From: Bacteroidales bacterium
Lineage (GTDB): Bacteria; Bacteroidota; Bacteroidia; Bacteroidales; P3
DNA length: 64,000 bases
Direction of reading: 5' to 3'
NCBI GenBank assembly: GCA_024400495.1
Contig: JAKSMR010000008.1
Span: 1 to 64,000 of the forward strand
In this document: positions 23,894-32,489 of the stretch, piece after piece
Layout of the letters: every line of letters begins with the position of its first letter
Numbering within the stretch: position 1 is the stretch's first letter
Program-made: the position numbers and the translations under genes
The notes under the pieces: generated by a model
The model's database searches: none
What the model saw: the letters and a program-made list of their open reading frames with translations, nothing else
What the model was told of the DNA's origin: nothing

Positions 23894-24769
23894 CTACCTG
23901 CCCTGTCCGCCCTTTTTCAGCAGCGCCTCCACATCCCAGTCGGCCTTGATCTTGCGGAGGATCGACTTCACCACGGTGTCCAGCTCGCCGCCGTCGGAGT
24001 AGTCGGCCAGGCAGGCGAAGTTGGCGCGGTCCTCACGGATGAGGCGCTGCGCTGTGGCGGGGTTGGCGGCGTCGCGGTAGACGGCGATGGCGTGGCCGCC
24101 GTTGGCTTTGGCCATCCTCATGCTCGGGACGTCCGTCTCTCCGTCGCCGAAGTAGATCATGTGGCGGAAAGGTACCGGACGCTCGTCCTCGGGCATATAC
24201 TGGTTGATCTTCACGTTGTCGCTCACCTCGTTGATGCCCTTGTTGATCTTGTAGAGGAACTGGGTCTTTGCCGTATAGTCTACCGCCACAGCAGGCCAAT
24301 AGGCGATGCCGTCGACGTCGTAGAGGAACGACGAGGCGAAGATATTCTCGAACTCCTTCGCTATGGCGGTCCCTTCGATCATCTCCTTGAGGCCCGAGGA
24401 GTTGATGAAATGCCTCACCTCCAGCCCTTGCGAGCGGCCATAGGCGTTGATGCGGGCAAACCACTCCTTCACTCCGGGGAAGAGCTCCACCATGGCGCCG
24501 AAGCGCTGGAACGACTCGCGACGGAGGGAGATGTTGTTCGCCTTTGCCTGATGGATCATACAATACATATAGCAGAGGATTCCCGAGGCGTCGTTTTTTT
24601 CCGAAAGTTCGCGACTGCGGGTCCAAAAATCGTCAATATCGCGTCCGATGGCTTGGATAAAACCAAATTCTTGCATATTTCCCGGCGACAAAGTTCCGTC
24701 GAAGTCATACACCAAAGCCACCACAGGCAGTGGCTGTTGGAGCTGTTGGAGGTTCTCTTTCTTGTTCAT
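23894..24769 (-). CDS. HAD-family hydrolase
   Basis: 291 residues. The nucleophile motif is VYDFDGTLSPG (DxDGT), motif II FINSSGLKEMI, and motif IV IYFGDGETDVPSMRMAKANGG. The cap between (about residues 40-110) is helical. Probably a small-molecule phosphatase; the substrate is unknown. A consensus promoter (TTG-N18-TAATTTTG) lies directly upstream and overlaps the divergent promoter of the TPR gene. The downstream neighbour is the radical SAM gene. Confidence 0.88.
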   Translation of the reverse strand: MNKKENLQQLQQPLPVVALVYDFDGTLSPGNMQEFGFIQAIGRDIDDFWTRSRELSEKNDASGILCYMYCMIHQAKANNISLRRESFQRFGAMVELFPGVKEWFARINAYGRSQGLEVRHFINSSGLKEMIEGTAIAKEFENIFASSFLYDVDGIAYWPAVAVDYTAKTQFLYKINKGINEVSDNVKINQYMPEDERPVPFRHMIYFGDGETDVPSMRMAKANGGHAIAVYRDAANPATAQRLIREDRANFACLADYSDGGELDTVVKSILRKIKADWDVEALLKKGGQGR

Positions 24770-24789
24770 TTCGGAATAATTTGCGGGTG

Positions 24790-24818
24790 CAAAATTACGA
24801 AAAAATTGTCGCTTTCAA
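24790..24818 (-). promoter_or_regulatory. Promoter of the HAD gene (overlaps a divergent promoter)
   Basis: Minus strand TTG (24818-24816), 18-nt spacer, TAATTTTG (24797-24790). Start expected near 24783, leader about 14 nt. Confidence 0.7.
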
Positions 24819-24836
24819 GAATTATTAGTATTTTTG
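24806..24836 (+). promoter_or_regulatory. Promoter of the TPR gene (overlaps a divergent promoter)
   Basis: TTG (24806-24808), 20-nt spacer, TATTTTTG (24829-24836). The start would be near 24843, 20 nt before the ATG at 24863. Confidence 0.72.
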
Positions 24837-24862
24837 CACTCTAATTGACACCGAAAACCGAC

Positions 24863-25471
24863 ATGGACATTCTCAACGATCCCACCCCCCACGAGCTGCT
24901 TACGTCGCAGCTCAGGAGCCTCGAGAGCCACGGCACCGACGAGTACCGCAAAGCCCTCCAGGAGGTAGAGCAGGAGCCCCAGTCTGCCGAAGCCTGGTTC
25001 AATCTCGGCTGCGCCCTGGACGGCATGGTCTCCATGCGCAACCTGCTCCTCAGCCAGCTGGCGATGCTGGAGGCTGCCGGCGACGACCACGACGGCGACG
25101 CTGCCGACGGCGAGGGCCACGACTCCTGCGAAGGCTGCTCGTGCCACCCCGACGACGATGCTCCCCTCGTGCTCGACGACAAGGCCGTCGAGCTCTACCA
25201 GCGAGCCCTCGAGAGCTACGACAAGGTGCTCTCCCTCGACCCCTCCTACTATGGCGTCCATTGCCAGAAAGGCCTCATCCTCTCCTACCAGCAGCGCAAC
25301 GACGAGGCTGTAGCCGCCTTCCTCAAAGCCATCGAGGCCGACGAGGACTACTCTGCCGCCTACTATCTGGGACACCTCTACAAGGAGATGGGCGACGAAG
25401 CCCTGGCCGACAAGTACCTCGCTATGGCGCAAGAGGGCGAAGACAGCATCGAAGATCTCGAGAAATGGTAG
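24863..25471 (+). CDS. Tetratricopeptide-repeat protein with acidic Cys/His loop
   Basis: 202 residues from the ATG at 24863; a TTG at 24845 is open but would sit at the transcription start. TPR-like helices are at about 35-70 (SAEAWFNLGCALDGM) and 105-185 (AVELYQRALESYDKVLSLDP, GVHCQKGLILSYQQRNDEAVAAFLKAIEADEDYSAAYYLGHLYKEMGDEALADKYLAMA). Between them, about residues 73-99, is an unusual loop rich in Asp/His/Gly with C89, C92 and C94 (SCEGCSCHPDDD), which looks able to bind metal. No signal peptide, so probably cytoplasmic. It lies 60 bp upstream of purD. Confidence 0.82.
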   Translation: MDILNDPTPHELLTSQLRSLESHGTDEYRKALQEVEQEPQSAEAWFNLGCALDGMVSMRNLLLSQLAMLEAAGDDHDGDAADGEGHDSCEGCSCHPDDDAPLVLDDKAVELYQRALESYDKVLSLDPSYYGVHCQKGLILSYQQRNDEAVAAFLKAIEADEDYSAAYYLGHLYKEMGDEALADKYLAMAQEGEDSIEDLEKW

Positions 25472-25531
25472 GTCGCCCCTCCCCCGCGCAACAGAGACAG
25501 TAACACCCAAACGATAAAAAACAGAAAACCT

Positions 25532-26842
25532 ATGAATATTCTTCTTCTTGGATCTGGCGGCCGCGAGCACGCCATCGCTTACAAAATAGTTCAGTCGCCA
25601 CTCTGCAGCCTCCTCTTCGTGGCTCCCGGCAACGCAGGCACAGCAGGCTGCGCCACCAATGTCGACCTCAAGATCGACAACTTCGAAGCCGTCAAAGCCT
25701 TCGTCCTCGCCAACGACGTCAAGATGGTCGTCGTAGGTCCCGAAGCCCCGCTGGTGGCCGGCATCGCCGACTATTTCGCCGCCGACGAGAGTCTGAAAAA
25801 CATCATGGTCATCGGCCCCAGCAAGGAAGGTGCCGAGCTTGAAGGCAGCAAAGACTTCGCCAAAGCCTTCATGCAGCGCCACGAGATCCCCACCGCACAA
25901 TACCGCACCTTCACCAAAGACACCGTCGAGGACGGCATCCAGTTCCTCGCCACCCTCAAGGCGCCCTATGTCCTCAAAGCCGACGGCCTCGCTGCCGGCA
26001 AGGGCGTGCTCATCCTCCCCACCCTCGAAGAGGCCCAGCGCGAGCTGCGCGCCATGCTCGAGGACGCCAAGTTCGGCGACGCCTCCTCCAAGGTCGTCAT
26101 CGAGGAGTTCCTCTCCGGCATCGAGCTCTCCGTCTTCGTCCTCACCGACGGCCACCACTACCTCCTCCTCCCCTCCGCCAAGGACTACAAACGCATCGGA
26201 GAGGGCGACACCGGCCTCAACACCGGCGGCATGGGCTCCATCAGCCCCGTGCCCTTCGCCGACAAGACCTTCATGAAGAAGGTGGAAGAGCGCATCGTCA
26301 AGCCCACCGTGCGCGGACTGGCCAAGGAGAAGATCAGCTACAAGGGATTCGTCTTCATCGGCCTGATGAACGTCGGCGGCGACCCCTATGTCATCGAATA
26401 CAACGTACGTATGGGCGACCCCGAGACCGAGAGCGTCTTCCCACGCATCAAGAGCGACGTCGTAGAGCTCTTCCAGCACACCTGGAACGGCACCCTCAAC
26501 GAAGCCGTCCTCGACGTCGACCATCGTACTGCTGCCTGTGTGATGATGGTTGCCGGCGGCTACCCCGAAGCCTACGAGAAAGGCAAGGTCATCTCCGGCC
26601 TCGACCACTTCGCCCTCGGCGTCGACCCCGGCATGCAGCCCATCGTCTTCCACGCCGGCACCAAGACCAACGACCAGGGCCAGGTAGTCACCAACGGCGG
26701 CCGCGTGATCAGCGTCACCTCCTTCGCCGAGTCGCTCCCCGAAGCGCTCCTCAAATGCTACCAGGGCGCCAACCTCATCCAATGGGAGGACAAATACATG
26801 CGCAACGACATCGGCCAGGACCTCCTCAAACTGATGATGTAA
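25532..26842 (+). CDS. purD: Phosphoribosylamine-glycine ligase
   Basis: 436 residues. ATP-dependent synthesis of GAR, second step of purine synthesis. Starts [22 protein letters not shown]-grasp elements are [35 protein letters not shown], the GARS signature [22 protein letters not shown] (partly shown), and [20 protein letters not shown]. Full length for the family. The stop codon TAA (26840-26842) abuts the first base of the 472-bp element, so the element ends the gene's 3' side with no spacer. Confidence 0.97.
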   Translation: MNILLLGSGGREHAIAYKIVQSPLCSLLFVAPGNAGTAGCATNVDLKIDNFEAVKAFVLANDVKMVVVGPEAPLVAGIADYFAADESLKNIMVIGPSKEGAELEGSKDFAKAFMQRHEIPTAQYRTFTKDTVEDGIQFLATLKAPYVLKADGLAAGKGVLILPTLEEAQRELRAMLEDAKFGDASSKVVIEEFLSGIELSVFVLTDGHHYLLLPSAKDYKRIGEGDTGLNTGGMGSISPVPFADKTFMKKVEERIVKPTVRGLAKEKISYKGFVFIGLMNVGGDPYVIEYNVRMGDPETESVFPRIKSDVVELFQHTWNGTLNEAVLDVDHRTAACVMMVAGGYPEAYEKGKVISGLDHFALGVDPGMQPIVFHAGTKTNDQGQVVTNGGRVISVTSFAESLPEALLKCYQGANLIQWEDKYMRNDIGQDLLKLMM

Positions 26843-27314
26843 GGTAACCTCTAAAAATTCAGTTTCAGACGATTTTTGATTATGGGCGAGAGTTGCAAAG
26901 CCGAGAGGAGAGCAAATACATTTGCTATTCCGAGGCCAAGCAACGTAGACGAAGTCAGCAGGTTTCTTCTTTGAACGAAGGCGCAACACTGCAAAAATCG
27001 AGAGCAGAGCAAGCTCGCTTGCTTTGCCGAGATGCGGCAGTGTCAGAGAAACTAATGCGGTGCATTGTAACGTTGCGCAAAGTGAGAGAAAAGACTGCTT
27101 GCAGGCTTTTCCGAACCCAAGCAACGTCTTGTATCTTCAAAACTGAGTGAAAAGAAGAAAGATGCCGTTCAGAATCGAACATTGCAATAGTCGAAGGCAA
27201 TATCAAGCTTGCTTGAATATTGCTGAGACGCGGCAATGTCAGCGAAGCTAAAAGCGTGAAAAAGTAATATTTTTTAATATCCTTTATCATTACGTTGAAT
27301 TTTTAGAGGTTACC
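26843..27314. mobile_element. 472-bp MITE-like element B
   Basis: Perfect 18-bp terminal inverted repeats: GGTAACCTCTAAAAATTC at 26843-26860 and its complement at 27297-27314. Inside are four degenerate hairpin-bearing units of about 85-105 bp with cores at 26897-26936, 26995-27035, 27080-27117 and 27187-27232; the clearest, GAGAGCAGAGCAAGCTCGC then TTGCTTTGCCGAG, matches the units in element A. No open frame encodes a transposase. It begins directly after the purD stop codon. No target duplication is obvious. Confidence 0.82.
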
Positions 27315-27336
27315 TTGAACCCTCTGTTAGAGATAA

Positions 27337-27379
27337 GACAACCTCTAAGATTAGAAAATGAACAACATTAGAGGTTGCC
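27337..27379. repeat. 43-bp mini-element of the GGTAACC family
   Basis: GACAACCTCTAA at the left, TTAGAGGTTGCC at the right (inverted), with about 19 bases between. The sequence AATGAACAACATTAGAGGT recurs at 27829-27847. Confidence 0.65.
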
Positions 27380-27490
27380 ATAATACTGCGAACTTGTGGC
27401 CGGCGGGGCGTCTCCTAGGTCTTTCGGGCATGGGCAAGGAGCAGCACCGGCCGACAGCACATCTGGCGGGCGGGCTGCCCTCTGCCTAGC

Positions 27491-27556
27491 GCCACATTTC
27501 CCCTATATTATCCCTACATATAGGGGCGCTACAGGGGCGCTGGCCGGGCGAGAGAG
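27491..27556. repeat. 11-bp-period repeat array 2
   Basis: Consecutive 11-mers CCTATATTATC, CCTACATATAG (27502-27523), GGGCGCTACAG, GGGCGCTGGCC, GGGCGAGAGAG (27524-27556). It lies in the 1030-base gap between purD and the S41 protease, which is otherwise filled by the elements listed here; 27557-27695 shows nothing recognisable. Confidence 0.7.
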
Positions 27557-27695
27557 AGAGAGGAGGGAGGCGGGATGGGCCGAGGGGGCCTTCGGAAGCA
27601 TGCGGTAGGGTGCACATTTCCAGCGCATTGGAAGGGCGGAAGAAATATTTTCGGCAAGGCTGCAATATTTTTCGTTCTCTGACGTTATAAATATA

Positions 27696-27825
27696 GATAA
27701 CCTCTAAAAATTAGAAAAATGAGTAACATTAGCTTGAGCGTCTTGCTGTTTCTTTTTGGCGCTTCCTCTCGGAATCGCTCAAAAATAAACTGCAATCCAT
27801 CTCAATCTAATTATTAGAGGTCACC
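27696..27825. mobile_element. 130-bp MITE-like element C (internal deletion form)
   Basis: In inverse orientation to element A: 27696-27767 matches the complement of the right part of A, and 27758-27825 the complement of its left part. It equals A without the 192 bases 5511-5702, and a single GGAAGCG copy remains at the junction where A has two. The ends are GATAACCTCTAAAAATTAG and CTAATTATTAGAGGTCACC. A further partial right end (AACATTAGAGGTCGCC) follows at 27836-27851, directly upstream of the S41 gene. Confidence 0.82.
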
Positions 27826-27872
27826 AAGAATGAACAACATTAGAGGTCGCCTAAAGAATTAGAAACACGACA

Positions 27873-29486
27873 ATGGACAAGCATAATAAAGTCTCTTTCT
27901 CATCCACCCATTTGCTGCTGGCTATCCTCTTCGGCATCCTTGTGGGCATGCTGCTCTTCCCGCCCAGCCACAGCCGCCGCGACGCCCGCAGCCTGACGAA
28001 GCTCGACGAGGCGATGGAGCTCATCGAACACTACTATGTGGAGGATATGGACCGCGACACGCTCACGGAGCAGATGATCGAGGCGATGCTGGCCACCCTC
28101 GACCCCCACAGCCGCTACCTCTCGGGCGACGAGCTGAGGCACGAGACCGAGCAGATACAGGGTGGCTTTGAGGGCATCGGCGTGGTGCTCCACTACGAGG
28201 GCGACACGGCCTGCGTGGGACAGCTCATTGCCGGAGGCCCGGCAGAGAAGGCCGGCCTGCTGCCCGGCGACCGCCTGATGATGTGCGACACCGTGAAGCT
28301 GAGCGGCGTGGGCATGAGCAACGAGGAGGTGGTGAAGCACCTGAGAGGACGCCACCATTCGCGCGCCAAGATCGCCGTTAAACGCTATGGCGAGGAGGGG
28401 CTGCGCCACTTTACCGTGGTGCGCGACCTCATAGGCACCCCCAGCCTGAGCTACAGCGGCATGATCGACGCCCAGACGGGCTACATACGCCTCACGCGCT
28501 TCTGCGAGACCTCGCACGAGGAGTTCTGCACGGCGGTGAAGGAGCTGAAGAGGGAGGGCATGAAACGCCTCATCTTCGACCTGAGAGACAACGGCGGCGG
28601 ACTGCTGTCGGCTGCCATCGACATCGCCGACGAGCTGCTGCCCGGCAAGGAGCTCATCGTCTACACCAGCGGCGACAACCAGCGCCGGCAGAACGTCCAC
28701 TCGAACCGCGGCGGCCTCTTCTGCGAGGGCGAGCTGGCGGTGATGATCAACGAATACTCGGCGTCGGCCAGCGAGGTGGTGACGGGCGCCATCCAGGACA
28801 ACGACCGCGGCGTCGTGGTAGGCCGCCGCTCGTTTGGCAAAGGCCTCGTGCAGCGCCAGTTCGACCTCAACGACGGGTCGGCGATATGGCTCACCATAGC
28901 CCGCTACTACACCCCCTCGGGACGCTGCATCCAGCGCCCCTACGACAAGGGCAACGACGAATACTACACCGACTTCCTGAAGCAGATGATGGTGAAGAAC
29001 CTCAGCGACTCCTCCCTCATGCAGATCACCGACAGCACCGAATACCACACGGCAGCAGGACGCGTGGTGTATGGCGGCGGAGGCATCTACCCCGACAAGG
29101 CGCTGCCGCTGCGCACCGACTCGCTCTACACCTACTACAACCTCCTCTTCAACAAGCAGGTTATCGGACGCTACTCCTTCGGCATCATCACCAGGCACTA
29201 CAACGAGCTGAAGAAGAAATACCCCACGAGGGAGGGTTTCCTGAAAAAATACCAGGTCACCGACCACATGATGCAAGAAATGTATGCCCTGGGAGACCAA
29301 ATGGGTGTGCGGCGCAACCCCCGCACCATAGCGCGCTATGGGGAGGAGATCAGGCAGATGGTGAAGGGCACCATCGGCGAGTCGCTCTTCGACATGAAAA
29401 TCTTCTACCGCACCATCCTCGACACCGACCGCGAGGTGAAGGAGACCCTGGCCTTCATGAACAAAAAGGGGACCGCTAAAAAATAG
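27873..29486 (+). CDS. S41-family C-terminal processing protease
   Basis: 537 residues. One N-terminal membrane anchor (about 12-30, STHLLLAILFGILVGMLLF). The PDZ domain spans about 90-175 (GGFEGIGVVLHYEGDTACVGQLIAGGPAEKAGLLPGDRL, partly listed). The protease core carries S298 in YSASASEVVTG and K323 in RRSFGKGLVQ; the 25-residue spacing is that of the known Ser-Lys dyad. IFDLRDNGGG is also typical. Probably a periplasmic protease trimming exported or envelope proteins. It lies 18 bp upstream of the thioredoxin gene. Its upstream region is made of repeat elements, so its promoter may lie within or beside element C. Confidence 0.94.
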   Translation: MDKHNKVSFSSTHLLLAILFGILVGMLLFPPSHSRRDARSLTKLDEAMELIEHYYVEDMDRDTLTEQMIEAMLATLDPHSRYLSGDELRHETEQIQGGFEGIGVVLHYEGDTACVGQLIAGGPAEKAGLLPGDRLMMCDTVKLSGVGMSNEEVVKHLRGRHHSRAKIAVKRYGEEGLRHFTVVRDLIGTPSLSYSGMIDAQTGYIRLTRFCETSHEEFCTAVKELKREGMKRLIFDLRDNGGGLLSAAIDIADELLPGKELIVYTSGDNQRRQNVHSNRGGLFCEGELAVMINEYSASASEVVTGAIQDNDRGVVVGRRSFGKGLVQRQFDLNDGSAIWLTIARYYTPSGRCIQRPYDKGNDEYYTDFLKQMMVKNLSDSSLMQITDSTEYHTAAGRVVYGGGGIYPDKALPLRTDSLYTYYNLLFNKQVIGRYSFGIITRHYNELKKKYPTREGFLKKYQVTDHMMQEMYALGDQMGVRRNPRTIARYGEEIRQMVKGTIGESLFDMKIFYRTILDTDREVKETLAFMNKKGTAKK

Positions 29487-29504
29487 AAAGAAAGACAAAC
29501 GATT

Positions 29505-30623
29505 ATGAAACGAACCCTACATATCCTCATGCTCGCCCTCCTCGCCGGAGCGGCAACCTTCGCCACAGCGCAGAACGCCTCGGTGAAAGGCAGGCTCGCA
29601 GGCATGCCCAACGCCAAGATCTACCTCAACGAGGTGAAGAACAACAAACTTGAAGCCCGCGACACCATCACCCCCAACAGCAAGGGCGAATACAGCCTGG
29701 AGCTGAAGGTGGAGAAGGACGCCCTCTACATCCTCCGCTTCAACATCGAGCGCAGCAACGACATCCACCTGCTGGTGCTGCCCAAGGAGAAGATCACCCT
29801 CGACCTGGAGATGATGAAGGCACAGCCCTTCGTCCGCATCGCCAACGCCAAAGGCTCGAAGAACGTGGAGGCCTACGCGCAGTTCAACCACGCCTTGAGC
29901 GCCAACCTCGACGCCCTGAGCGCCATCGACAACGAATATGTGATGCCCGCCACCACCGAACAGCGCAAGATGGAGCTGAGCAACCAATACCAGAACCTCA
30001 TGCTGCAGCAGAACCTGGCCATCCGCAAGATCATCGAGCAGAACAGCAGCTGCCTCATCTCCGCCTTCCTCGTCACCTACTTCGAGCAGGACTTCGCCAC
30101 CTATGCCGACCTCTACGAGAAGGTCTACGAAGGGCTGAAGAAGGACCATGCCGACAACGGCTTTGTGGCACACCTGCAACAGAAACTCGCCGCCAGCCTG
30201 AAAGAAGGCTCGCTGGCCCCCGAGATAGAGATGAAAGACCCCCAGGGCAACACACGCAAACTGAGCGACCTCAGAGGCAACATCGTGATGGTGGACTTCT
30301 GGGCATCGTGGTGCAACCCCTGCCGCCGCGAGAACCCCAACGTGGTGAAGCTCTACCACAAATACCACTCGGCAGGATTCGAGATCTATAGCGTCTCCCT
30401 CGACAAGGACAAAGCCTCGTGGCTGCGCGCCATAGAAAGCGACGGCCTCGTGTGGCCCAACCACGTGAGCGACCTGCGCGGCTGGACCTCCAGCGGCGGA
30501 GCCACCTACGGCATCACCTCCGTCCCCTCTACCGTGCTCATCGACAAGCAGGGCCGCATCATCGCCAAAAACCTCCGCGGCCCCGACCTAGAGCGAAAAC
30601 TCAAAGAACTGTTCGGATTCTAA
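29505..30623 (+). CDS. TlpA-like thiol-disulfide oxidoreductase with DUF4369 domain
   Basis: 372 residues with signal peptide (MKRTLHILMLALLAGAATFATAQ). Residues about 24-125 are DUF4369-like (ASVKGRLAGMPNAKIYLNEV, EYSLELKVEKDALYILRF). Residues about 235-372 are a thioredoxin fold with W-C-N-P-C (VDFWASWCNPCRRENP) and cis-proline loop YGITSVPSTVLID. Likely periplasmic disulfide reductase. It sits between the S41 protease (18 bp) and a Nudix gene (6 bp), a tight operon. Confidence 0.92.
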   Translation: MKRTLHILMLALLAGAATFATAQNASVKGRLAGMPNAKIYLNEVKNNKLEARDTITPNSKGEYSLELKVEKDALYILRFNIERSNDIHLLVLPKEKITLDLEMMKAQPFVRIANAKGSKNVEAYAQFNHALSANLDALSAIDNEYVMPATTEQRKMELSNQYQNLMLQQNLAIRKIIEQNSSCLISAFLVTYFEQDFATYADLYEKVYEGLKKDHADNGFVAHLQQKLAASLKEGSLAPEIEMKDPQGNTRKLSDLRGNIVMVDFWASWCNPCRRENPNVVKLYHKYHSAGFEIYSVSLDKDKASWLRAIESDGLVWPNHVSDLRGWTSSGGATYGITSVPSTVLIDKQGRIIAKNLRGPDLERKLKELFGF

Positions 30624-30629
30624 AAAGCT

Positions 30630-31064
30630 ATGGGAGAATATACATACCGATACCCTAGACCGTCGCTGACGGCCGACAACGTGCTGTTTGACCTGGAGAT
30701 GAAACGGGTGCTGCTCGTGCTGCGTGGCGGCGAGCCCTTCAAAGGCTGCTGGGCTCTGCCGGGAGGATTCTTCGACTTCGCCGACACCGACATCGAGCAT
30801 ACCGCAGCCAGAGAGCTGGAGGAAGAGACGACCCTCACGGGAATCCCCCTGCAGCTGGTGGGCGTCTTCTCCAAAGAGGGTCGCGACCCCCGCGGACGTA
30901 CCGTAACGGTGGCCTTCACCGCCAAAGTCGACCCCCTCAAGGTACACCCCAAAGGCGGCGACGACGCAGCAGAAGCCCGCTGGCACGACCTCGACAAGCT
31001 GCCCCCGTTGGCCTTCGACCACCACGAAATCATCGCACGCGCAAAAGAAGTGTTGGACAATTAG
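30630..31064 (+). CDS. Nudix hydrolase
   Basis: 144 residues. Complete Nudix box G-x5-E-x7-R-E-x2-E-E around GGFFDFADTDIEHTAARELEEETTL, preceded by WALPGG. The opening TYRYPRPSLTADNVLF and size resemble the ADP-ribose pyrophosphatase-like subgroup, but the substrate cannot be fixed from sequence. It starts 6 bp after the thioredoxin gene. The promoter of the next operon overlaps its final codons and stop. Confidence 0.88.
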   Translation: MGEYTYRYPRPSLTADNVLFDLEMKRVLLVLRGGEPFKGCWALPGGFFDFADTDIEHTAARELEEETTLTGIPLQLVGVFSKEGRDPRGRTVTVAFTAKVDPLKVHPKGGDDAAEARWHDLDKLPPLAFDHHEIIARAKEVLDN

Positions 31065-31083
31065 AAAAAAAATTGTATCTTTG
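31053..31083 (+). promoter_or_regulatory. Promoter of the mrp operon
   Basis: TTG (31053-31055), 20-nt spacer, TATCTTTG (31076-31083). The -33 box lies inside the last codons of the Nudix gene. Confidence 0.78.
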
Positions 31084-31141
31084 CACGCCTCCTCCAAAAG
31101 GAGGCACGAGCCTAACAGATTGAATAAAAAACAATAAATAT

Positions 31142-32215
31142 ATGAGCAACATCACTCAAACCATGATAGAAATGGCGTTGTCGCACGTCAACGACCCCGA
31201 TCTGGGACGCAGTCTCACCGAGCTGGGCATGATCAGCAACATCGCTATCGACGGAATGAAGGTCAGCTTCGACCTCGTACTCACCACCCCCGCCTGCCCC
31301 ATGAAACACAAGATGGCCGACGACTGCACCAACGCCATCCACGAGCTGGTCGACCGCAACGCAGAAGTCACCATCAACTTCACCGCCAAAGAAGTGAAGC
31401 CTATCGACAAGAGCACCATCCTCCCCACGGTCAAGAACGTTATCGCTGTGGCCTCGGGCAAAGGCGGCGTAGGCAAGAGCACCGTAGCCGTGAACCTCGC
31501 CATCTCGTTGGCCAAGACCGGCGCCAAAGTGGCTCTGGTGGATGCCGACATCTACGGCCCTTCGATCCCCATCATGTTTGACGTCACCGACGATCAGATC
31601 TACGGCGAACAGCACGACGAGAAGACCTTCATGACCCCCATCGAGAAATACGGCATCAAGCTGATGTCGGTAGGCTTCCTCGTTGAACCCACCAAAGCGC
31701 TGGCATGGCGCGGCCCCATGGCCTCCAACGCCATGAAGCAGCTCGTCACCGAGACCTGGTGGGATGAGATAGACTACATGGTGGTCGACATGCCTCCCGG
31801 AACCGGCGACATCCAGCTCACCATCGCCAACACCCTGCCCGTCACCGGCGCCATCATCGTCAGCACCCCACAGCAGGTGGCCCTGGCCGACGTGGTGCGC
31901 GGCGTAGAGCTCTTCCAGGACGAGAACGTCAACATCCCCGTGCTCGGTTTTGTGGAGAACATGGCCTACTTCACCCCCGCCGAACTGCCCAACAACAAAT
32001 ACTACATCTTCGGCAAAGGCGGCTGCTCGAAACTCGCCCAGGATATGAACATCCCTCTGCTCGGCGAGATCCCCCTGGTGCAGAGCATCGCCGAGAGCGG
32101 CGACGCCGGCAAGCCCGTCAGCCTCGAATATGGCAGCCCCGAGAGCGAAGCCTTCCGCACCCTGGCAGAGAACACCATCAAGGAGATCTGCCGCGTAAAC
32201 GCCACAAAAGAATAA
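31142..32215 (+). CDS. mrp: Mrp/ApbC-family Fe-S cluster carrier ATPase
   Basis: 357 residues. N-terminal MIP18/DUF59 domain (about 1-90: HVNDPDLGRSLTELGMI, LTTPACPMKHKM). The P-loop NTPase has the deviant Walker A GKGGVGKSTVAVNLA, switch regions DADIYGPSIP and VVDMPPGTGD. The C-terminal cysteine pair of E. coli Mrp is not present in the corresponding YFTPAELPNNKYYIFG segment. Role: assembly or transfer of Fe-S clusters. First gene of an operon with an Nfu-type scaffold 22 bp downstream, which supports the role. Confidence 0.93.
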   Translation: MSNITQTMIEMALSHVNDPDLGRSLTELGMISNIAIDGMKVSFDLVLTTPACPMKHKMADDCTNAIHELVDRNAEVTINFTAKEVKPIDKSTILPTVKNVIAVASGKGGVGKSTVAVNLAISLAKTGAKVALVDADIYGPSIPIMFDVTDDQIYGEQHDEKTFMTPIEKYGIKLMSVGFLVEPTKALAWRGPMASNAMKQLVTETWWDEIDYMVVDMPPGTGDIQLTIANTLPVTGAIIVSTPQQVALADVVRGVELFQDENVNIPVLGFVENMAYFTPAELPNNKYYIFGKGGCSKLAQDMNIPLLGEIPLVQSIAESGDAGKPVSLEYGSPESEAFRTLAENTIKEICRVNATKE

Positions 32216-32237
32216 CCCCGAACAACATAGATATCAC

Positions 32238-32477
32238 ATGGAAAATAGAGAAGAAGTTATCCGCAAAGTACAAAACGCCTTACAGCAGGTGCGCCCCTAC
32301 CTCCAGCAGGACGGCGGCGATGTAGAGTATGTCGATATGACCAACGAAGGAGTGGTGATGGTACGCCTCAAAGGCCACTGCGGCTCCTGCCCCCACGCCC
32401 TCCAGACCCTTAAACAAGGCATCGAGGTCGCCCTCAAAGAGGCCATACCCGAAGTGAAGGCCGTAGAACGCGTATAA
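32238..32477 (+). CDS. NifU C-terminal domain (Nfu-type) Fe-S scaffold protein
   Basis: 79 residues, a single Nfu domain: VRPYLQQDGGDVEYVDM followed by the cluster-binding C-x2-C in LKGHCGSCPHALQTLK. Family members hold and pass on [4Fe-4S] clusters. It lies 22 bp after mrp and 12 bp before the cobalamin adenosyltransferase gene, forming one operon. Confidence 0.93.
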   Translation: MENREEVIRKVQNALQQVRPYLQQDGGDVEYVDMTNEGVVMVRLKGHCGSCPHALQTLKQGIEVALKEAIPEVKAVERV

Positions 32478-32489
32478 CTCCGCAGACCG

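Noticed and set aside
24815-27124. A 769-codon minus-strand open frame across the TPR gene, purD and element B
   Set aside because: It crosses two well-supported genes and a repeat element, with low-complexity Val/Gly/Glu text; an artefact of codon bias.
27396-27608. A 70-codon plus-strand frame between purD and the S41 protease
   Set aside because: Composed of the GC-rich 11-bp array and flank, with no start context, no homology that I recognise and biased Arg/Gly/Pro content.
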